64,000 bases of DNA, taken from the NCBI GenBank assembly GCA_964036275.1, contig OZ038439.1, positions 8,182,669-8,246,668 on the forward strand, in the 5' to 3' direction. This document shows positions 45,097 through 54,640 of the stretch, one piece after another (position 1 is the stretch's first letter; every line of letters starts with the position of its first letter). A program made the translations under genes and the position numbers. The notes beneath the pieces are model-generated. The model did no database searches and was not told the origin of the DNA. It saw only the letters and a list, made by a program, of their open reading frames with translations. The DNA comes from Litoditis marina. Lineage: Eukaryota; Nematoda; Chromadorea; Rhabditida; Rhabditidae.

Positions 45097-47046
45097 TCAT
45101 ATGTTCCTAGAGATGAACGAGCAGTCCGATTTCTGGCTAGGGGCGTCCCAGACCACTGTAGTATGGTTGGTAACGCATTTTCCGTCCTCGATCCGGCAAT
45201 TGGCGGTGTTCAGCGTGAGGCTTGAAATGATCGTTCCGTCAGACAAACTTCCGACCGATCCTTTTTCCAGGACGAATCTGAAGGCCGTAGTGCAATCTTC
45301 GTTCCAGAATCCCGCGTTAGGAAAGTTAGCCGGCATATCAGTTTTATATACTTCCGGTATGCGTAGCTTGATTGCGTTTCCTTTCCACTGCCTTTCTTTT
45401 ACAGCTTCTTTGCATTCTTCGTACTCCGCGGACACGATTTTCGACACTGATTGATTCTTTCCGGGGATCCAGAAGATTGTGCTGGTGCATTGTTGAAATA
45501 TCTCCTTGCTGCATCGCCAAGCGCTGTACTCATCCATGGTAGCGTTCTGTACGTACACCTCGGTTGTTGTTTTCAAGACAAATGATGCATCACTCGGGAC
45601 GCATTCAGTTGGTTTTGGAGGTGCTACCAGAATGCCTCCGCGCGGCTCCTGGCAAGCGTAGAATGTATGATTATTCAGTCCTTGCACAGGTGCAGCTAAT
45701 ATGGATAGTATGCACGCAACGAACAATCCTGTAACCACGAAATTGACAGGCTTCGTATTTCCTCCAGACCCGCTCTTTGTCCTGGTTTGATCTTCTTGTG
45801 GTACGACCAGTGGGTCAAAAATGGCGTTCACTCTGAAGGATTGACCGCGTCCTCTACCGCGTTGGTGTTCTGGGCGGTTTCTTGTGTAGTTATCGTGTCG
45901 ATCATTTGTTGCGAACGACGGCCGACGGTTGTCGAGTGGTCTTCCGCCTCTGTAGTTTCCTCTTGGTTGATAGGAATTCTGTCTACGTTCGCTGTGTTCG
46001 CGTGGTTGTCGATGGTATCGATCCCTACTGTAGGAGCGTCTCCATGGTTGTGAACTATTGTTGTAGTAGTTGCCTCGGTAGGGTCGTGTGTATGGACGTG
46101 AGTCTCCGGTGTTTCTTCGATTGTCCCTCGCGTCGAATCTCAAAGCGTTCACTTCGTCAACGAGCGAATGGATCGTGTCCGAGAGTCCTTTGCGTTCTTC
46201 AACTTCTTCAATTTTCCGCAAGGATTCTTCATGGACTGCTGCTGACTTTGCGGCGGGAAAATCTGCTGGGCGACATCTTCTGACAGCTTTCCGGAGTTTT
46301 GGGTTTAGTCCATTCAAGAATGTTGATAAGAGAAATGCGTTTCGTGCAGCATCCTCGGCGGCCGTAGGATATGCACGGTTTGCTAGTTCTACACACGTCT
46401 TAGCATAAGCCTCCACGGGAGCGGTTCCCTGGGTTGTGGCTGCTAATGCGGTCTGTGCGAGAATTTTCTTATCGTAGGTATATAGTGCTGTCTGCAGACG
46501 GTCCAATAAATCATTCCAAGGACCATTCGTGCGGACTGCGACTGGTAGGCTCTCATAAGCTTCGCGCGCTGAATCCGACAGGAGGCTTGGCAAGATGCGA
46601 ATAGCGTCCTGATTGGTGTACTCGTTTGCGTTCATGAAGTCATTCAAGCGCCTCACGAAGGTCTTAAAAGACTCTTTGTCGTCGAATGTGGGTCGAATGC
46701 TCGAGTTGTTCTTGACCAGCTTCTGGGTAGCGTTGTTGGTGAGGTCCATTGCCTGGAGGGTTTGCATCAACGCGTCCATGTGGGATTGGAGTGCGCGAGC
46801 GATAGGTGGTTGTTTGGGTGGTGCAGTCAGTCTGTTGGAGCTGGCTGTGGGTCTAGTTCTCCCGTGCGGTACAGGTAAACTAGCGCGATTGCTTCCTCGA
46901 TGTGGGCTTGCTACCATACGATGATGGAGAAGTGTAGAGAAATGTCTTTGCGTAGAGAGTTGGTGTGAGCGTTTGGTAGTTGATACCAAATGGGTGGTGC
47001 TGGTGAGCTTTCTTCTCTCGGGCTTATATACCGATGTGCGCGCCAT
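45097..47046 (-). CDS. Retroelement ORF1: Gag fused to glycoprotein N-terminus
   Basis: 649 codons. Residues 1-115 are basic and Ser/Thr-rich. Residues 120-285 resemble a retrotransposon Gag capsid (FKTFVRRLNDFMNANEY, FLNGLNPKLRKAVRRCR). Residues 310-405 are rich in Arg, Gly, Tyr and Asn, an RNA-binding-type region with no CCHC zinc knuckle. A hydrophobic segment at 435-455 (FVVTGLFVACILSIL) could act as an internal signal or membrane anchor. Residues 456-649 contain about nine cysteines and four N-glycosylation motifs, typical of an ectodomain, and this ectodomain appears to continue in ORF2. The two ORFs could be joined by +1 frameshifting or splicing, or separated by a recent indel. The ATG at 47046 is the first in frame after the leader. 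Confidence 0.85.
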   Translation of the reverse strand: MARTSVYKPERRKLTSTTHLVSTTKRSHQLSTQRHFSTLLHHRMVASPHRGSNRASLPVPHGRTRPTASSNRLTAPPKQPPIARALQSHMDALMQTLQAMDLTNNATQKLVKNNSSIRPTFDDKESFKTFVRRLNDFMNANEYTNQDAIRILPSLLSDSAREAYESLPVAVRTNGPWNDLLDRLQTALYTYDKKILAQTALAATTQGTAPVEAYAKTCVELANRAYPTAAEDAARNAFLLSTFLNGLNPKLRKAVRRCRPADFPAAKSAAVHEESLRKIEEVEERKGLSDTIHSLVDEVNALRFDARDNRRNTGDSRPYTRPYRGNYYNNSSQPWRRSYSRDRYHRQPREHSERRQNSYQPRGNYRGGRPLDNRRPSFATNDRHDNYTRNRPEHQRGRGRGQSFRVNAIFDPLVVPQEDQTRTKSGSGGNTKPVNFVVTGLFVACILSILAAPVQGLNNHTFYACQEPRGGILVAPPKPTECVPSDASFVLKTTTEVYVQNATMDEYSAWRCSKEIFQQCTSTIFWIPGKNQSVSKIVSAEYEECKEAVKERQWKGNAIKLRIPEVYKTDMPANFPNAGFWNEDCTTAFRFVLEKGSVGSLSDGTIISSLTLNTANCRIEDGKCVTNHTTVVWDAPSQKSDCSFISRNI

Positions 47047-47137
47047 ACCGGTTCCTTTGTTTGGTTGTCCTTGGCGCGGGTTTCAATTCTACATTCCTAT
47101 CTCTCGAAATCGCGAAGTGTCGTTATCGACGCTCTGA

Positions 47138-47518
47138 TCAGGCTCCCCGTCGTGATTTCAGAGATATCGAAATGATACGCCAAGGTCGTCCTTGTCTTGC
47201 TTTGTGTGTTTGGCCATTTTTCACACGAAGGAGACGCGGAGTTTGGCGTAAGATTTGCTGGAATGGCACTCTGCATCTGCTTCTTTTGTTGTGATGCTGG
47301 ACTTCGGGTGGTAAACTTGCGGAAGGAAGGAAGAGTGGGAGTTTGCAGGAATTAGGGCGTCGTGTCATGCTAGCTGACAATACGGCGCGTAGGGTTCGCG
47401 TAGTAGAATGTGAGACGAGTGTCGTCTGATCCTTTGTTTCCTCGAACCTCTCGATGGGTACGTGACAGACTGGCGCGCTTAAATAGCCTGCACCTTCCAA
47501 TAGAGTCAGAGGAAACAA
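47138..47518 (-). CDS. Leader ORF of the retroelement, uncertain
   Basis: A 126-codon minus-strand frame begins two bases after the primer-binding-site-like sequence and ends 92 bases before gag. It is Arg/Ser/Leu-rich with no recognised domain. It may be a chance frame in the untranslated leader or a small accessory ORF. Confidence 0.25.
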   Translation of the reverse strand: MFPLTLLEGAGYLSAPVCHVPIERFEETKDQTTLVSHSTTRTLRAVLSASMTRRPNSCKLPLFLPSASLPPEVQHHNKRSRCRVPFQQILRQTPRLLRVKNGQTHKARQGRPWRIISISLKSRRGA

Positions 47519-47520
47519 GG

Positions 47521-47531
47521 GTCTGGTACCA
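47521..47531 (-). promoter_or_regulatory. Candidate primer-binding site
   Basis: The minus strand reads TGGTACCAGAC here, the expected TGG start of a tRNA-primed site just inside a 5' LTR. The primer tRNA was not identified, and the LTR boundary (ideally ending CA) is not obvious, with about nine bases (AAGAAAT) between GTTCGCA and TGG. Confidence 0.4.
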
Positions 47532-48240
47532 ATTTCTTGCGAACAGCCGGCGATAAATTTAGCGATCTTTCTTAACTTCCATCGAGAATTATAGTTCTAC
47601 AATGAAAGGTTCTCCCTCAGAATTCATGTAGTTCAGCTACAATGATCGTGAATATAGAAACAATATCGTTGTTAGAAAATGCAACGTAGATATTTGACAA
47701 AGTTGTCACTTCTGCAATTCTTCCTATGTTTTCCACATGTGGCTCGCGGAGCTGGAGTTCGAGCCGGGACCTCCACGTTCCATCAAAGGAAAGCGTGTAC
47801 TGATGGACTTAGGTTCGATAGAATAGTTAGTTTACTCACCGTTTGTAACAGTCCAATAGAATAGAGTTCGCCCGCGGTGGGCACCGGTATGGCGCGATGC
47901 CAAGATAGAGAGAGAGTAAAGGCTACCGAGAGAGAGTCAAGAGAAGAACGAAGACCTAGCTAGTGTGCGCTTATATATATAAAGCGGGCGGGGCGGTGCC
48001 ATCAAGAACCGGCTAGGTTCCCGATGGCACTGATATTCCCAGGTTTGACGAAGAGGGAACTTTTTTGCCTTTTTTGTTTCGAATGACATCGCTCGACTGT
48101 AATAACGATGATCAGCAGATAACTTTGTCTTATCTTCTCCTGTATTCACGAACAAGCGAAAGTCAGCGCAAGATGCTGACCATATAGAAAGAAAAGTTCT
48201 AAAACGGGCTCCCTCCTTCAATTCGGGAAAAACCACCTAT
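47532..48240 (-). repeat. 5' LTR-like region of the retroelement
   Basis: Extent is inferred: the inner border from the primer-binding site, the outer border only approximate because the 3' LTR is missing for comparison. The minus strand has a TATA box (47983-47971) followed within 40-60 bases by CT-rich initiator-type sequence and, at about 47838, a donor-like GGTGAGTAAAC that could serve a spliced subgenomic RNA. Confidence 0.5.
47971..47983 (-). promoter_or_regulatory. TATA box of the LTR
   Basis: The minus strand reads TTTATATATATAA in a GC-rich setting (GCCCGCT upstream, GCGCACAC downstream). Its position about 900 bp upstream of gag fits the U3/R border of an LTR; transcription would start near 47945-47950. 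Confidence 0.6.
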
Positions 48241-48244
48241 TTTC

Positions 48245-48661
48245 ATGCTTCTCATTCCGGGTTTCTATTTGGATTTGGGAAACTTTATTGGAATATGCAT
48301 ACTCTTTTTTTTGCTTGCTAGTATAAGGGGTGGTTGTGAATGTTGTGATTTGTCAGGGACTGGTAAACGTAGTTATCTGGTCAATCTCGCTGATACTGAA
48401 TTTCTCGAAACTCATTCCGACATCGAATCAATTTCGATAATGTCAATGAAGTACGAGAATCTCAGAAAATCCACGAGATTCGCTACTTTCTACGACAAAT
48501 CTATTTACAATTGGGTTGGTTTTGGATGTTTTGGTGGATATGAACATTTGTTTTGCAGATGTTCCATGCCCCGTCTGCCCTCTTCCCCATCCTATTCCTA
48601 CGAGCTATCTGCGCACACATGGAACATGGAGGATACAAACACAAGAAATAGTATAATTTAG
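48245..48661 (+). CDS. Unrecognised 138-codon ORF
   Basis: It starts at ATG 48245 immediately outside the LTR-like region. The N-terminal 30 residues are hydrophobic (IGICILFFLLASI) and could be a signal anchor; the rest is Ser/Tyr-rich with seven cysteines. An acceptor-like TGTTTTGCAG lies inside at 48550-48559, so it may instead be part of a spliced gene or a chance frame. No family recognised. Confidence 0.25.
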   Translation: MLLIPGFYLDLGNFIGICILFFLLASIRGGCECCDLSGTGKRSYLVNLADTEFLETHSDIESISIMSMKYENLRKSTRFATFYDKSIYNWVGFGCFGGYEHLFCRCSMPRLPSSPSYSYELSAHTWNMEDTNTRNSII

Positions 48662-49319
48662 TTTTTTATTGGTCTTATTCCGTTTTGCTGTTTCCTTTCA
48701 AATTTCGGGACCATTTTTTAAAACGGGGGTCCAGTCACAAATTATTAGCGGTTTCTGGTGTAAGGTTTCAAAGCAATTTTTGATGGGTTCCAAAAATTGT
48801 AGTTGTCTCTGCCCGCTTATTTCTGGGATGTTATATGTTTCAATGTCGGGTCTATTTCTACTCTTACGATTCCCTTTCCCTACCTCTGTTTTGTACTGTA
48901 GGTCACTTGTTTCTAATACTATCAAAACAAAAATCTATGAGTTATACATTGTGATTATGATTGATTACTATTCGTATGTTGTTTTTCTTCATATTCCAAA
49001 ATCCAAAATATAATACTTCCGATGAAATAAAAAAATCCTATCCGCTTTGCTTGTGAAATTACACGTATACGTGTTGTAGAAATACTTATCATTGAGTTTT
49101 CCCGCACAATTCACCTTGTTTTATAAAGTGATGGGTTACGGTAACTCTGTAAGTCATCATTATTCATGGGTATTGGCTAAATTTGTGATGGTTGCACGAA
49201 GTATTGGTTTAATAGTATGTTCTATGACAATATTAGTAACAAACCATGGAAAATATAAATTTCGAAAATGTTCCTGCCAGACCACCTTTAAGACACTGGT
49301 AGAACGGTAGTAACAGCTA

Positions 49320-49930
49320 AACTGTGGTGATATGGTCGTGAACGTCCCGCGATTCAGTGGTAAACTTCTGGTAACTTTGAATCACGGTTACTACCAGTAA
49401 ATCGGTGATGTATCTCAAGTCACCTCAGAACTGAACTAGATAATCTAATATCACATGTGATACCTATGTTAGATACGGATGTCTGTGAGACTGGTCTGCA
49501 GGCTTCTGGCTATTTTCGGTTTAATTACCCAAGTTTGAGGTACTTTCTCTCTAATGCGAGCTTAGTATTTAGTACGTGAGGACTAGATACTAGAAGGGCC
49601 AGGAAGAGATAATTAAATTTTGTTTTATAAAAAAAATAATTTTTAAGTGTTTTTTTTGATAGTTCTAAATAATTTTACTGCTGTTTTACTGCAGTTGAAC
49701 TACAACTTTACTGGCATCTTACTGCAGTAGCGACACCGTACTACTACCGTTTTACGGCTAGCGATACTGCAGTAACACTACCAGTGAAACGGTGGTAGAA
49801 CGGTGTCGATACTGTAGTAGAACGCCGGTTTTATCTTAAAGTGTGCATAACAACTATCAATTCAATTACAGAAAGACTATGTCAATGTAGCTAGGTAAAA
49901 CACCGAGTTGATTGTACGATAAGTAACAGT
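49320..49930. other. No gene; short inverted CAGTAAxxxx repeats
   Basis: Contains scattered TACTGCAGT and TACCAGTAAA words (49675-49830) in both orientations, reminiscent of the CAGTAAAC cluster near 1330-1450, which suggests a related small repeat. No supported gene. Confidence 0.35.
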
Positions 49931-49938
49931 GATCAAAA

Positions 49939-50595
49939 GTGGACTGGTTGCACAACCCCCGCTGCCACAGTCGGAAACGAAAAAGAACACTTTATGAGGC
50001 AGTTGCCACACCGACACGGTGTTTGCGCCGGGTCATTTTCAAGTTGGATTCTGCCGCTAGTCCGCGACGCCCGACTCAAGCGGCGCGTGTGGACCGCGAC
50101 GCGGGACTAGTGCGAGCGTGTCACTTTAGAGCACACTTACTTGGACGGCTTTCATACAAAATGGGGGAAACTTATTTTTTCAGAGAAGTTCAGAAAAAGG
50201 TTATTCGCCGAATAAAACGATATAATTGGGTTGTTATAGAGTTTTTTTCAGAAAAAACTTCATTCCAACGTAACATAACATGTTTCCATAAGAAACGAAT
50301 GACTCCGACTCCATTGCGGATAGATAACAGATCAGGAATAGTATATAGTAGATACTCCATAGGAGCTAAACAAAGTTACCTAACGATACACGTAGTTAAC
50401 TCAGTTTTGAGTTTTTCAATTTCGAATTTTTCCCGCGCAGTCAGGCAACAAACCGCGACGCACCCTAGATTACAGCGCGCGCGTTTTCGTTTGAACGCCT
50501 GTCAGCGTCTGAACCGTCGCCAATTAGATTATCACTGCAGCACATATGCTGCATTTCACACACCGTGCCGATGTGCAAACCATTTTTTCCAATAG
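49939..50595 (+). CDS. Unrecognised 218-codon ORF, possibly repeat-derived
   Basis: A single open frame from ATG 49939 to TAA 50593. The product is Arg-rich (RRIKRYNWVV, RLNRRQLDY) with no motif I recognise. The DNA is uneven: GC-rich CGCGACGC-bearing ends (50035-50150, 50435-50520) around an AT-rich middle, and a CCGCGACGCACCC word recurs at 51265. This is more like the body of a repeat than a host exon, but the length is notable. Confidence 0.3.
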   Translation: MDWLHNPRCHSRKRKRTLYEAVATPTRCLRRVIFKLDSAASPRRPTQAARVDRDAGLVRACHFRAHLLGRLSYKMGETYFFREVQKKVIRRIKRYNWVVIEFFSEKTSFQRNITCFHKKRMTPTPLRIDNRSGIVYSRYSIGAKQSYLTIHVVNSVLSFSISNFSRAVRQQTATHPRLQRARFRLNACQRLNRRQLDYHCSTYAAFHTPCRCANHFFQ

Positions 50596-50653
50596 TCCAC
50601 AACGAAACAGAATAGTGAAAAGGGAGTACAACTGAACGATCAACGAACTGTAC

Positions 50654-50742
50654 CTTCTCTTACGCAGTACTCCATGAGTAGCGAGACGTCCAGAGAGGTA
50701 GAGAGGTCGAAGGCGTGAGGATAACGATTGAAGAATCTTCAT
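50654..50742 (-). other. Exon-unit copy 3, second exon
   Basis: Between a TTTTTAG acceptor and a GAGAAG|GTACAG donor on the minus strand. Its last 40 bases (CTACTCATGGAGTACTGCG) are nearly identical to the exon at 53372-53461. The frame used by that exon is broken here before the donor, so this copy is probably decayed. The partner first exon would end near 50877. Confidence 0.45.
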
Positions 50743-51029
50743 CTAAAAAGTTGGAACATAATCACGGGCGTACGATATAGGCACACCTTCGCGGAACAAA
50801 AAAAAACACATTTATTCATACACACAACCAATATATTCAATCCCGTCGTGTACTCCAACCATACAAAAACCTACCGTATAAAGTGGATCTTTCTGCCTTG
50901 GTGGGAGAAAGTAGACCAAAAAGGCGAGCATCACCGCCCTGGGCCCCCAAGAAACTTCCGCAGACCTGAAATTATAATGGTGAGAACCCTACACACTATG
51001 TGACCACAGATGAAAGAATAAGTAAAATG

Positions 51030-51145
51030 GTTAAAGAAGGACGATTATGTGGTCCAATCGCAACGCTTCAGTCCTTCAAACTGCAATACATTTTTGAATT
51101 GCAGTTTAAAGGACCGTTGACACGGGATTGGTCCACATAATCCTC
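51030..51145. mobile_element. MITE (TTAAAGAAGGACGATTATGT family), copy 6
   Basis: The left end is intact (GTTAAAGAAGGACGATTATG); the right end breaks after GGTCCACATAATC at about 51142, where CTCAGACAATGGCGGG begins. Confidence 0.75.
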
Positions 51146-51280
51146 AGACAATGGCGGGCCGGTGACCGCCCAGTCTGAGTGGTCCGCCCACCGACCGCCC
51201 ATTGTCGGCCCACCTGGCGGTCAATGGGCCAGCTCATCCATTCCAAGCATGCGAAGCGGTCGACCGCGACGCACCCGAAA
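51139..51280. repeat. GC-rich insertion with CCGCCCA/TGGGCGG words
   Basis: Replaces the right end of the MITE. It contains GGTCCGCCCACCGACCGCCC and a partly complementary GACCGCCAGGTGGGCC region, then CGACCGCGACGCACCC. Composition differs sharply from the AT-rich flanks. Confidence 0.4.
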
Positions 51281-51501
51281 TTCAAAAATTTTGAAGTTAT
51301 TTTGTTATTTTGCAATGTGTTTTCTCCTTTTAATATCATTTATTTATCATTCTATCCTTATTTTTATTTAGTTTTTGTTTAGATATCGCTGTGTTCTGTT
51401 ATTTTTGAAGATTCATGTTATTTTGGAGGTTTAAACGGCGAATTCTTTATTCACTGGATTCTGTTCACCCCTGAAATTTCTCTGTTTCACCCCGAAACCA
51501 C

Positions 51502-51551
51502 CCCTGTTTTAGCAGGGGCCAAACCGCGGTCTGGCCCCTGCTAAGACAGGG
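51502..51551. repeat. Perfectly spaced 20-bp hairpin
   Basis: CCCTGTTTTAGCAGGGGCCA and TGGCCCCTGCTAAGACAGGG are complementary with one mismatch around a 10-base loop containing CCGCGG. Likely the core of a small transposon. Confidence 0.75.
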
Positions 51552-52137
51552 AGAAAACAGAGGAATTTCTGGGGGAAATCAGAGAAATCTCAGTGATGAA
51601 AGAGAGAAATTACGGGTTGCTTCAGAACATAATATAAACTAATATTTTAGAAAATAAAATTTTTTTTTCATTATTCAAAAGACAATATCAAAAACATTTT
51701 GTAAATTTTTACATTAATTTATTAACCCTGCAGTTAATAGTTAAGTACTCTTCCATTATAAATCATATATGATACGATTTCAAACTCAGAGTGAAACGAT
51801 AAACGGCGGCCAGCCACGTCTGGCGGTGCGCCGTATCTAGTACGGGTTGGCTCTAATGTGTGCAGAACAGCTGATCGAGCCAGCTACTCTGGTGCGCCGC
51901 GCGCGAAATCGCTGTTTTCTCCCCGCACATCCCTGCTAATGATTGCTCTATAATATCCCGTACATATCCCTGAAATACCTCCGGTATTTCCCTACTAAAA
52001 ATGTCAAAGTAAGTGCTGGGAAATTACCGGGAAATCACCCTGAATTATCCCTGATCTACCCCGATTTTCCCCCTACTTTCTCTCAGAAATTTCAGTGAAA
52101 ATTTTCTCTCTGTTCTGTCAGGAAAGTCCAACTACCT

Positions 52138-52337
52138 ATGTTTAACCCGGTATTTTGTTAACCCTAGCCGTTAACCATTAACCGGGTTACCTGCTTAACC
52201 CTTTTGTTAACCACTTGGTAACCCTAAATTTTCCCCAAAAGACATTGTAAAATAGGGTTAACAAGTGGTTAACAAAAGGGTTAACCAGGTAACCCGGTTA
52301 AGGTTGCCTGGTAAGGTTAACGAAATACCGGGTTCCT
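52138..52337. repeat. 200-bp palindrome built of GGTTAAC/GTTAACC words
   Basis: The outer AACCCGGTATTTTGTTAACC pairs with GGTTAACGAAATACCGGGTT, and CTTTTGTTAACCACTTG pairs with CAAGTGGTTAACAAAAG, around a centre at about 52240. Related in style to the GGTTACC elements at 59090 and 62870. Confidence 0.8.
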
Positions 52338-52962
52338 CGCGGAATTGGCCGGTTTAAACGCCGTTTTTTCGAAAACACCGAGTTTTACAGGTGTTCTTTA
52401 TTATATAATGGATCTATATTATACTTATGACTATCACATAGTGAAAGAGAGAAGATGTACCGGTTGAGACTACTCATTGGTGATTTAAAACTGCCAACTG
52501 TAGCCAGCCAGCAAAAAGACAAACAAAAACAAAGCCCTTTGTGTTTCCCCAAAGTACATAATAGAAAGTTAACAACTATAATGTTTTTTAAACCGAAAAA
52601 CTGGCCGACCCTATCTTTGAAAAAAGCCACCCTACTGGTGAGAACAGCTCCGATTCACGACTACGACCAACGACAGATTCCCGTTATAATTTTAACAGGT
52701 TATCCGTTAGTAACTCTATGTTAATATACCCATTGTGCATGCAATATATATTCTGCCTGAAAAGAGTGGCGAGGGCGAACGTTGAATTATTCTTAACAAC
52801 TCCGTACAACCATCTCAACTACAAGTTTATGAAAAGTCCAACAACAATGAACACAGTTGCGGGCATGGTCTAGGTTCCACCATCAAAACACAACTATCGA
52901 ATGTTAATTTCACACACACAACGAATATATTAAATCCTAACCGTGCCCTTTCAAAGACTTAC

Positions 52963-53038
52963 CATTCAAAATTCACAGTATTCTTCGCTCGAATTAGCAC
53001 ACAGACTTCGGATGGCTCCGGCAACAGTAAAGCGTGTC
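52963..53038 (-). pseudogene. Exon-unit copy 4, first exon, decayed
   Basis: Bounded by TTTTACAG and GAATG|GTAAGT on the minus strand and aligned with 53763-53839. In the frame of that intact paralogue it hits a TGA shortly before the donor. Confidence 0.4.
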
Positions 53039-53371
53039 CTGTAAAATCAATAAGAAGAAAATTCAACCGAGAAACAGCTAATCTAACGGCTGAAGCACAG
53101 AAACCACTATGATATATGAGGCCATATCCAACAAATAGAGTTTTTTTTGTAAATAACAGCCAGGTAGAACGAACAGGCGGTTGGTGTCAAAAACAATCGT
53201 CAGATGTGAAAGACGATCCATCAGAAGTGATTGTAAAAACTGTTATTTTGGGAAGCGAGGAAACAGTGGCACCACTATAAGGTAGTTACGAGACCCATAG
53301 GCGATAAATCTTTTCAAGAGCAAAATGGAATAGCGAAAAGGAGGTAAATCTGAACGAATAACGAACTGTAC

Positions 53372-53461
53372 CTTCTCTTACGCAGTAATCCATGAGTAGG
53401 AAGGCGTGAGGCGTCCAGAATAGGAAAAAAGACGTGAAGAGGAAGATAGACGGATCTCCAA
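53372..53461 (-). CDS. Exon-unit copy 5, second exon (open)
   Basis: Ninety bases between ATCTTTCAG and GAGAAG|GTACAG on the minus strand. It continues the split codon of the exon 53839-53763 and stays open: a hydrophobic stretch (SIFLFTSFFLFW) followed by LLMDYCVRE. The phase at both ends matches the other units. Next exon not identified; exon 38192-38032 shows what a downstream exon in the same phase looks like. Confidence 0.5.
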
Positions 53462-53762
53462 CTGAAAGATTGAACATAACCACAACTAGACGACATATGT
53501 ACACCTTCACAACATATATACAACATATTTATTTACACACAATCAGAATGTTCAGTACCAACCCTGTCAACGAACACCGAACATTTTAATTACAATGGTA
53601 CACAGACATACGGAAACCAATTAGGTGTTGACTTCTGAAGATGCCTCAAGGGGAAGGTATCTCGTATCTTGATTTAAGTGGTTAAGTCTGGCGAAACGTA
53701 CCACTTTCTATACCCTTCTTCTTTCTCATTCTCCTAGTTTGTATCACTTTCCTTGAGCTTAC

Positions 53763-53839
53763 CTTTATATTCTGACACATCTCGCATCCGGTTTCCGCAT
53801 TCAAACCAGTCGATAACCACAGCAAAACAATCGTTCAGC
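53763..53839 (-). CDS. Exon-unit copy 5, first exon (open)
   Basis: Seventy-seven bases between TTCACTTTCAG and AAAG|GTAAGC. The open frame reads NDCFAVVIDWFECGNRM, with two cysteines. It joins in phase to 53461-53372. It lies downstream of the LDL-receptor-module exons on the same strand and may be part of that gene. Confidence 0.5.
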
Positions 53840-54520
53840 CTGAAAGTGAACCACGATGAATTGAACCAGGATGAATACAATTAAAAACAGATGTTTGTCC
53901 GAGTTCCTTGACATTTAAAGTTTTCCGTAATAGCCAGCAATTACAAAACGGGCTCTTTTTCGGCACGATCCGGAGAAAAAATCTTATTTCTTTTAATGAA
54001 AAATCATTTTTTTAAAGTATTTTTTCGTCCTTGAGTCGAAATCCGGTCCCTTTTGTAGTTTAGTCGTCGATTATGATGAAGTATAGAAAAACATGTTAGC
54101 TAGGACCCAGAGCTGGTGAAGCGACCTCTCGATTGCAAAAAGACAAACAGCCCTCTGCGGAACTCGACCACTTTCCCAGATAAAGGCACACACCAGTTTT
54201 TTTGGACATAAATAGGTGGAAACAAAAATTTACCTCTGAACTGTGCACATTTCGTTGATAATTTGAATTTCACTAGACTATGTAGAAAGCGACAAAGCAT
54301 ACGTAATGCGACTCTGTTGTCCACGGAAATTTATTGAAAACCAGGTGTTTTATCTGGACAACCAAACTACAAAACAGGGCAAACGATTGATTTTTTACCA
54401 GTAATGTGCCATGTGCGACTATGGATGAAATTCGCGTATTTCAAGTTTCCGAATGGGAAAAATCGGGTGATGCAAGAGCATCAAGCAAAGTCGCCCCATG
54501 TTTGCGAGAAAGTTACCAAC

Positions 54521-54640
54521 CTGTTCACTATGGGCCTCGTCCGAAGCTTCTGAACCGTCGAGAACTCCATCACAACTCAGGCTGGACGTCACGCATTTCT
54601 CGCTCCATAAACACGGAATGACCGGCTTCAACCTCAAAAA
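54521..54640 (-). CDS. Candidate degenerate LDL-receptor class A exon
   Basis: The open minus-strand frame contains KCVTSSLSCDGVLDGSEASD, which resembles the second half of an LDLa module (CDGxxDxxxxSDE), but the fifth Cys is replaced. The donor GAACAG|GTTGGT is at 54521. The acceptor is unclear; only a TTTTTGAG is near and its phase does not match the upstream exon. Confidence 0.4.

Larger units (their letters stand above)
41640..48240 (-). mobile_element. Truncated LTR retroelement with gag-glycoprotein-protease-RT order
   Basis: Read on the minus strand: LTR-like region with TATA box (about 48240-47532), primer-binding-site-like TGGTACCAGAC (47531-47521), leader, ORF1 (47046-45097) and ORF2 (45044-41640). 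ORF1 carries Gag and the start of a membrane glycoprotein. ORF2 continues the glycoprotein, then a retropepsin with DSGAS, then the first part of a Ty3/gypsy-type reverse transcriptase. Pol ends at the foldback element, so most of RT, RNase H, integrase and the 3' LTR are absent. The copy cannot be autonomous. The open frames over 5.3 kb imply recent arrival. The Ty3/gypsy placement is from the protease and RT motifs; whether close relatives such as Cer elements share this order needs a search. Confidence 0.85.

Noticed and set aside
41806..46408. Many plus-strand ORFs of 60-143 codons
   Set aside because: They are antisense shadows of the retroelement ORFs.
47679..47864. Plus-strand 61-codon ORF in the LTR
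   Set aside because: It lies antisense within the LTR-like region and has no supporting features.
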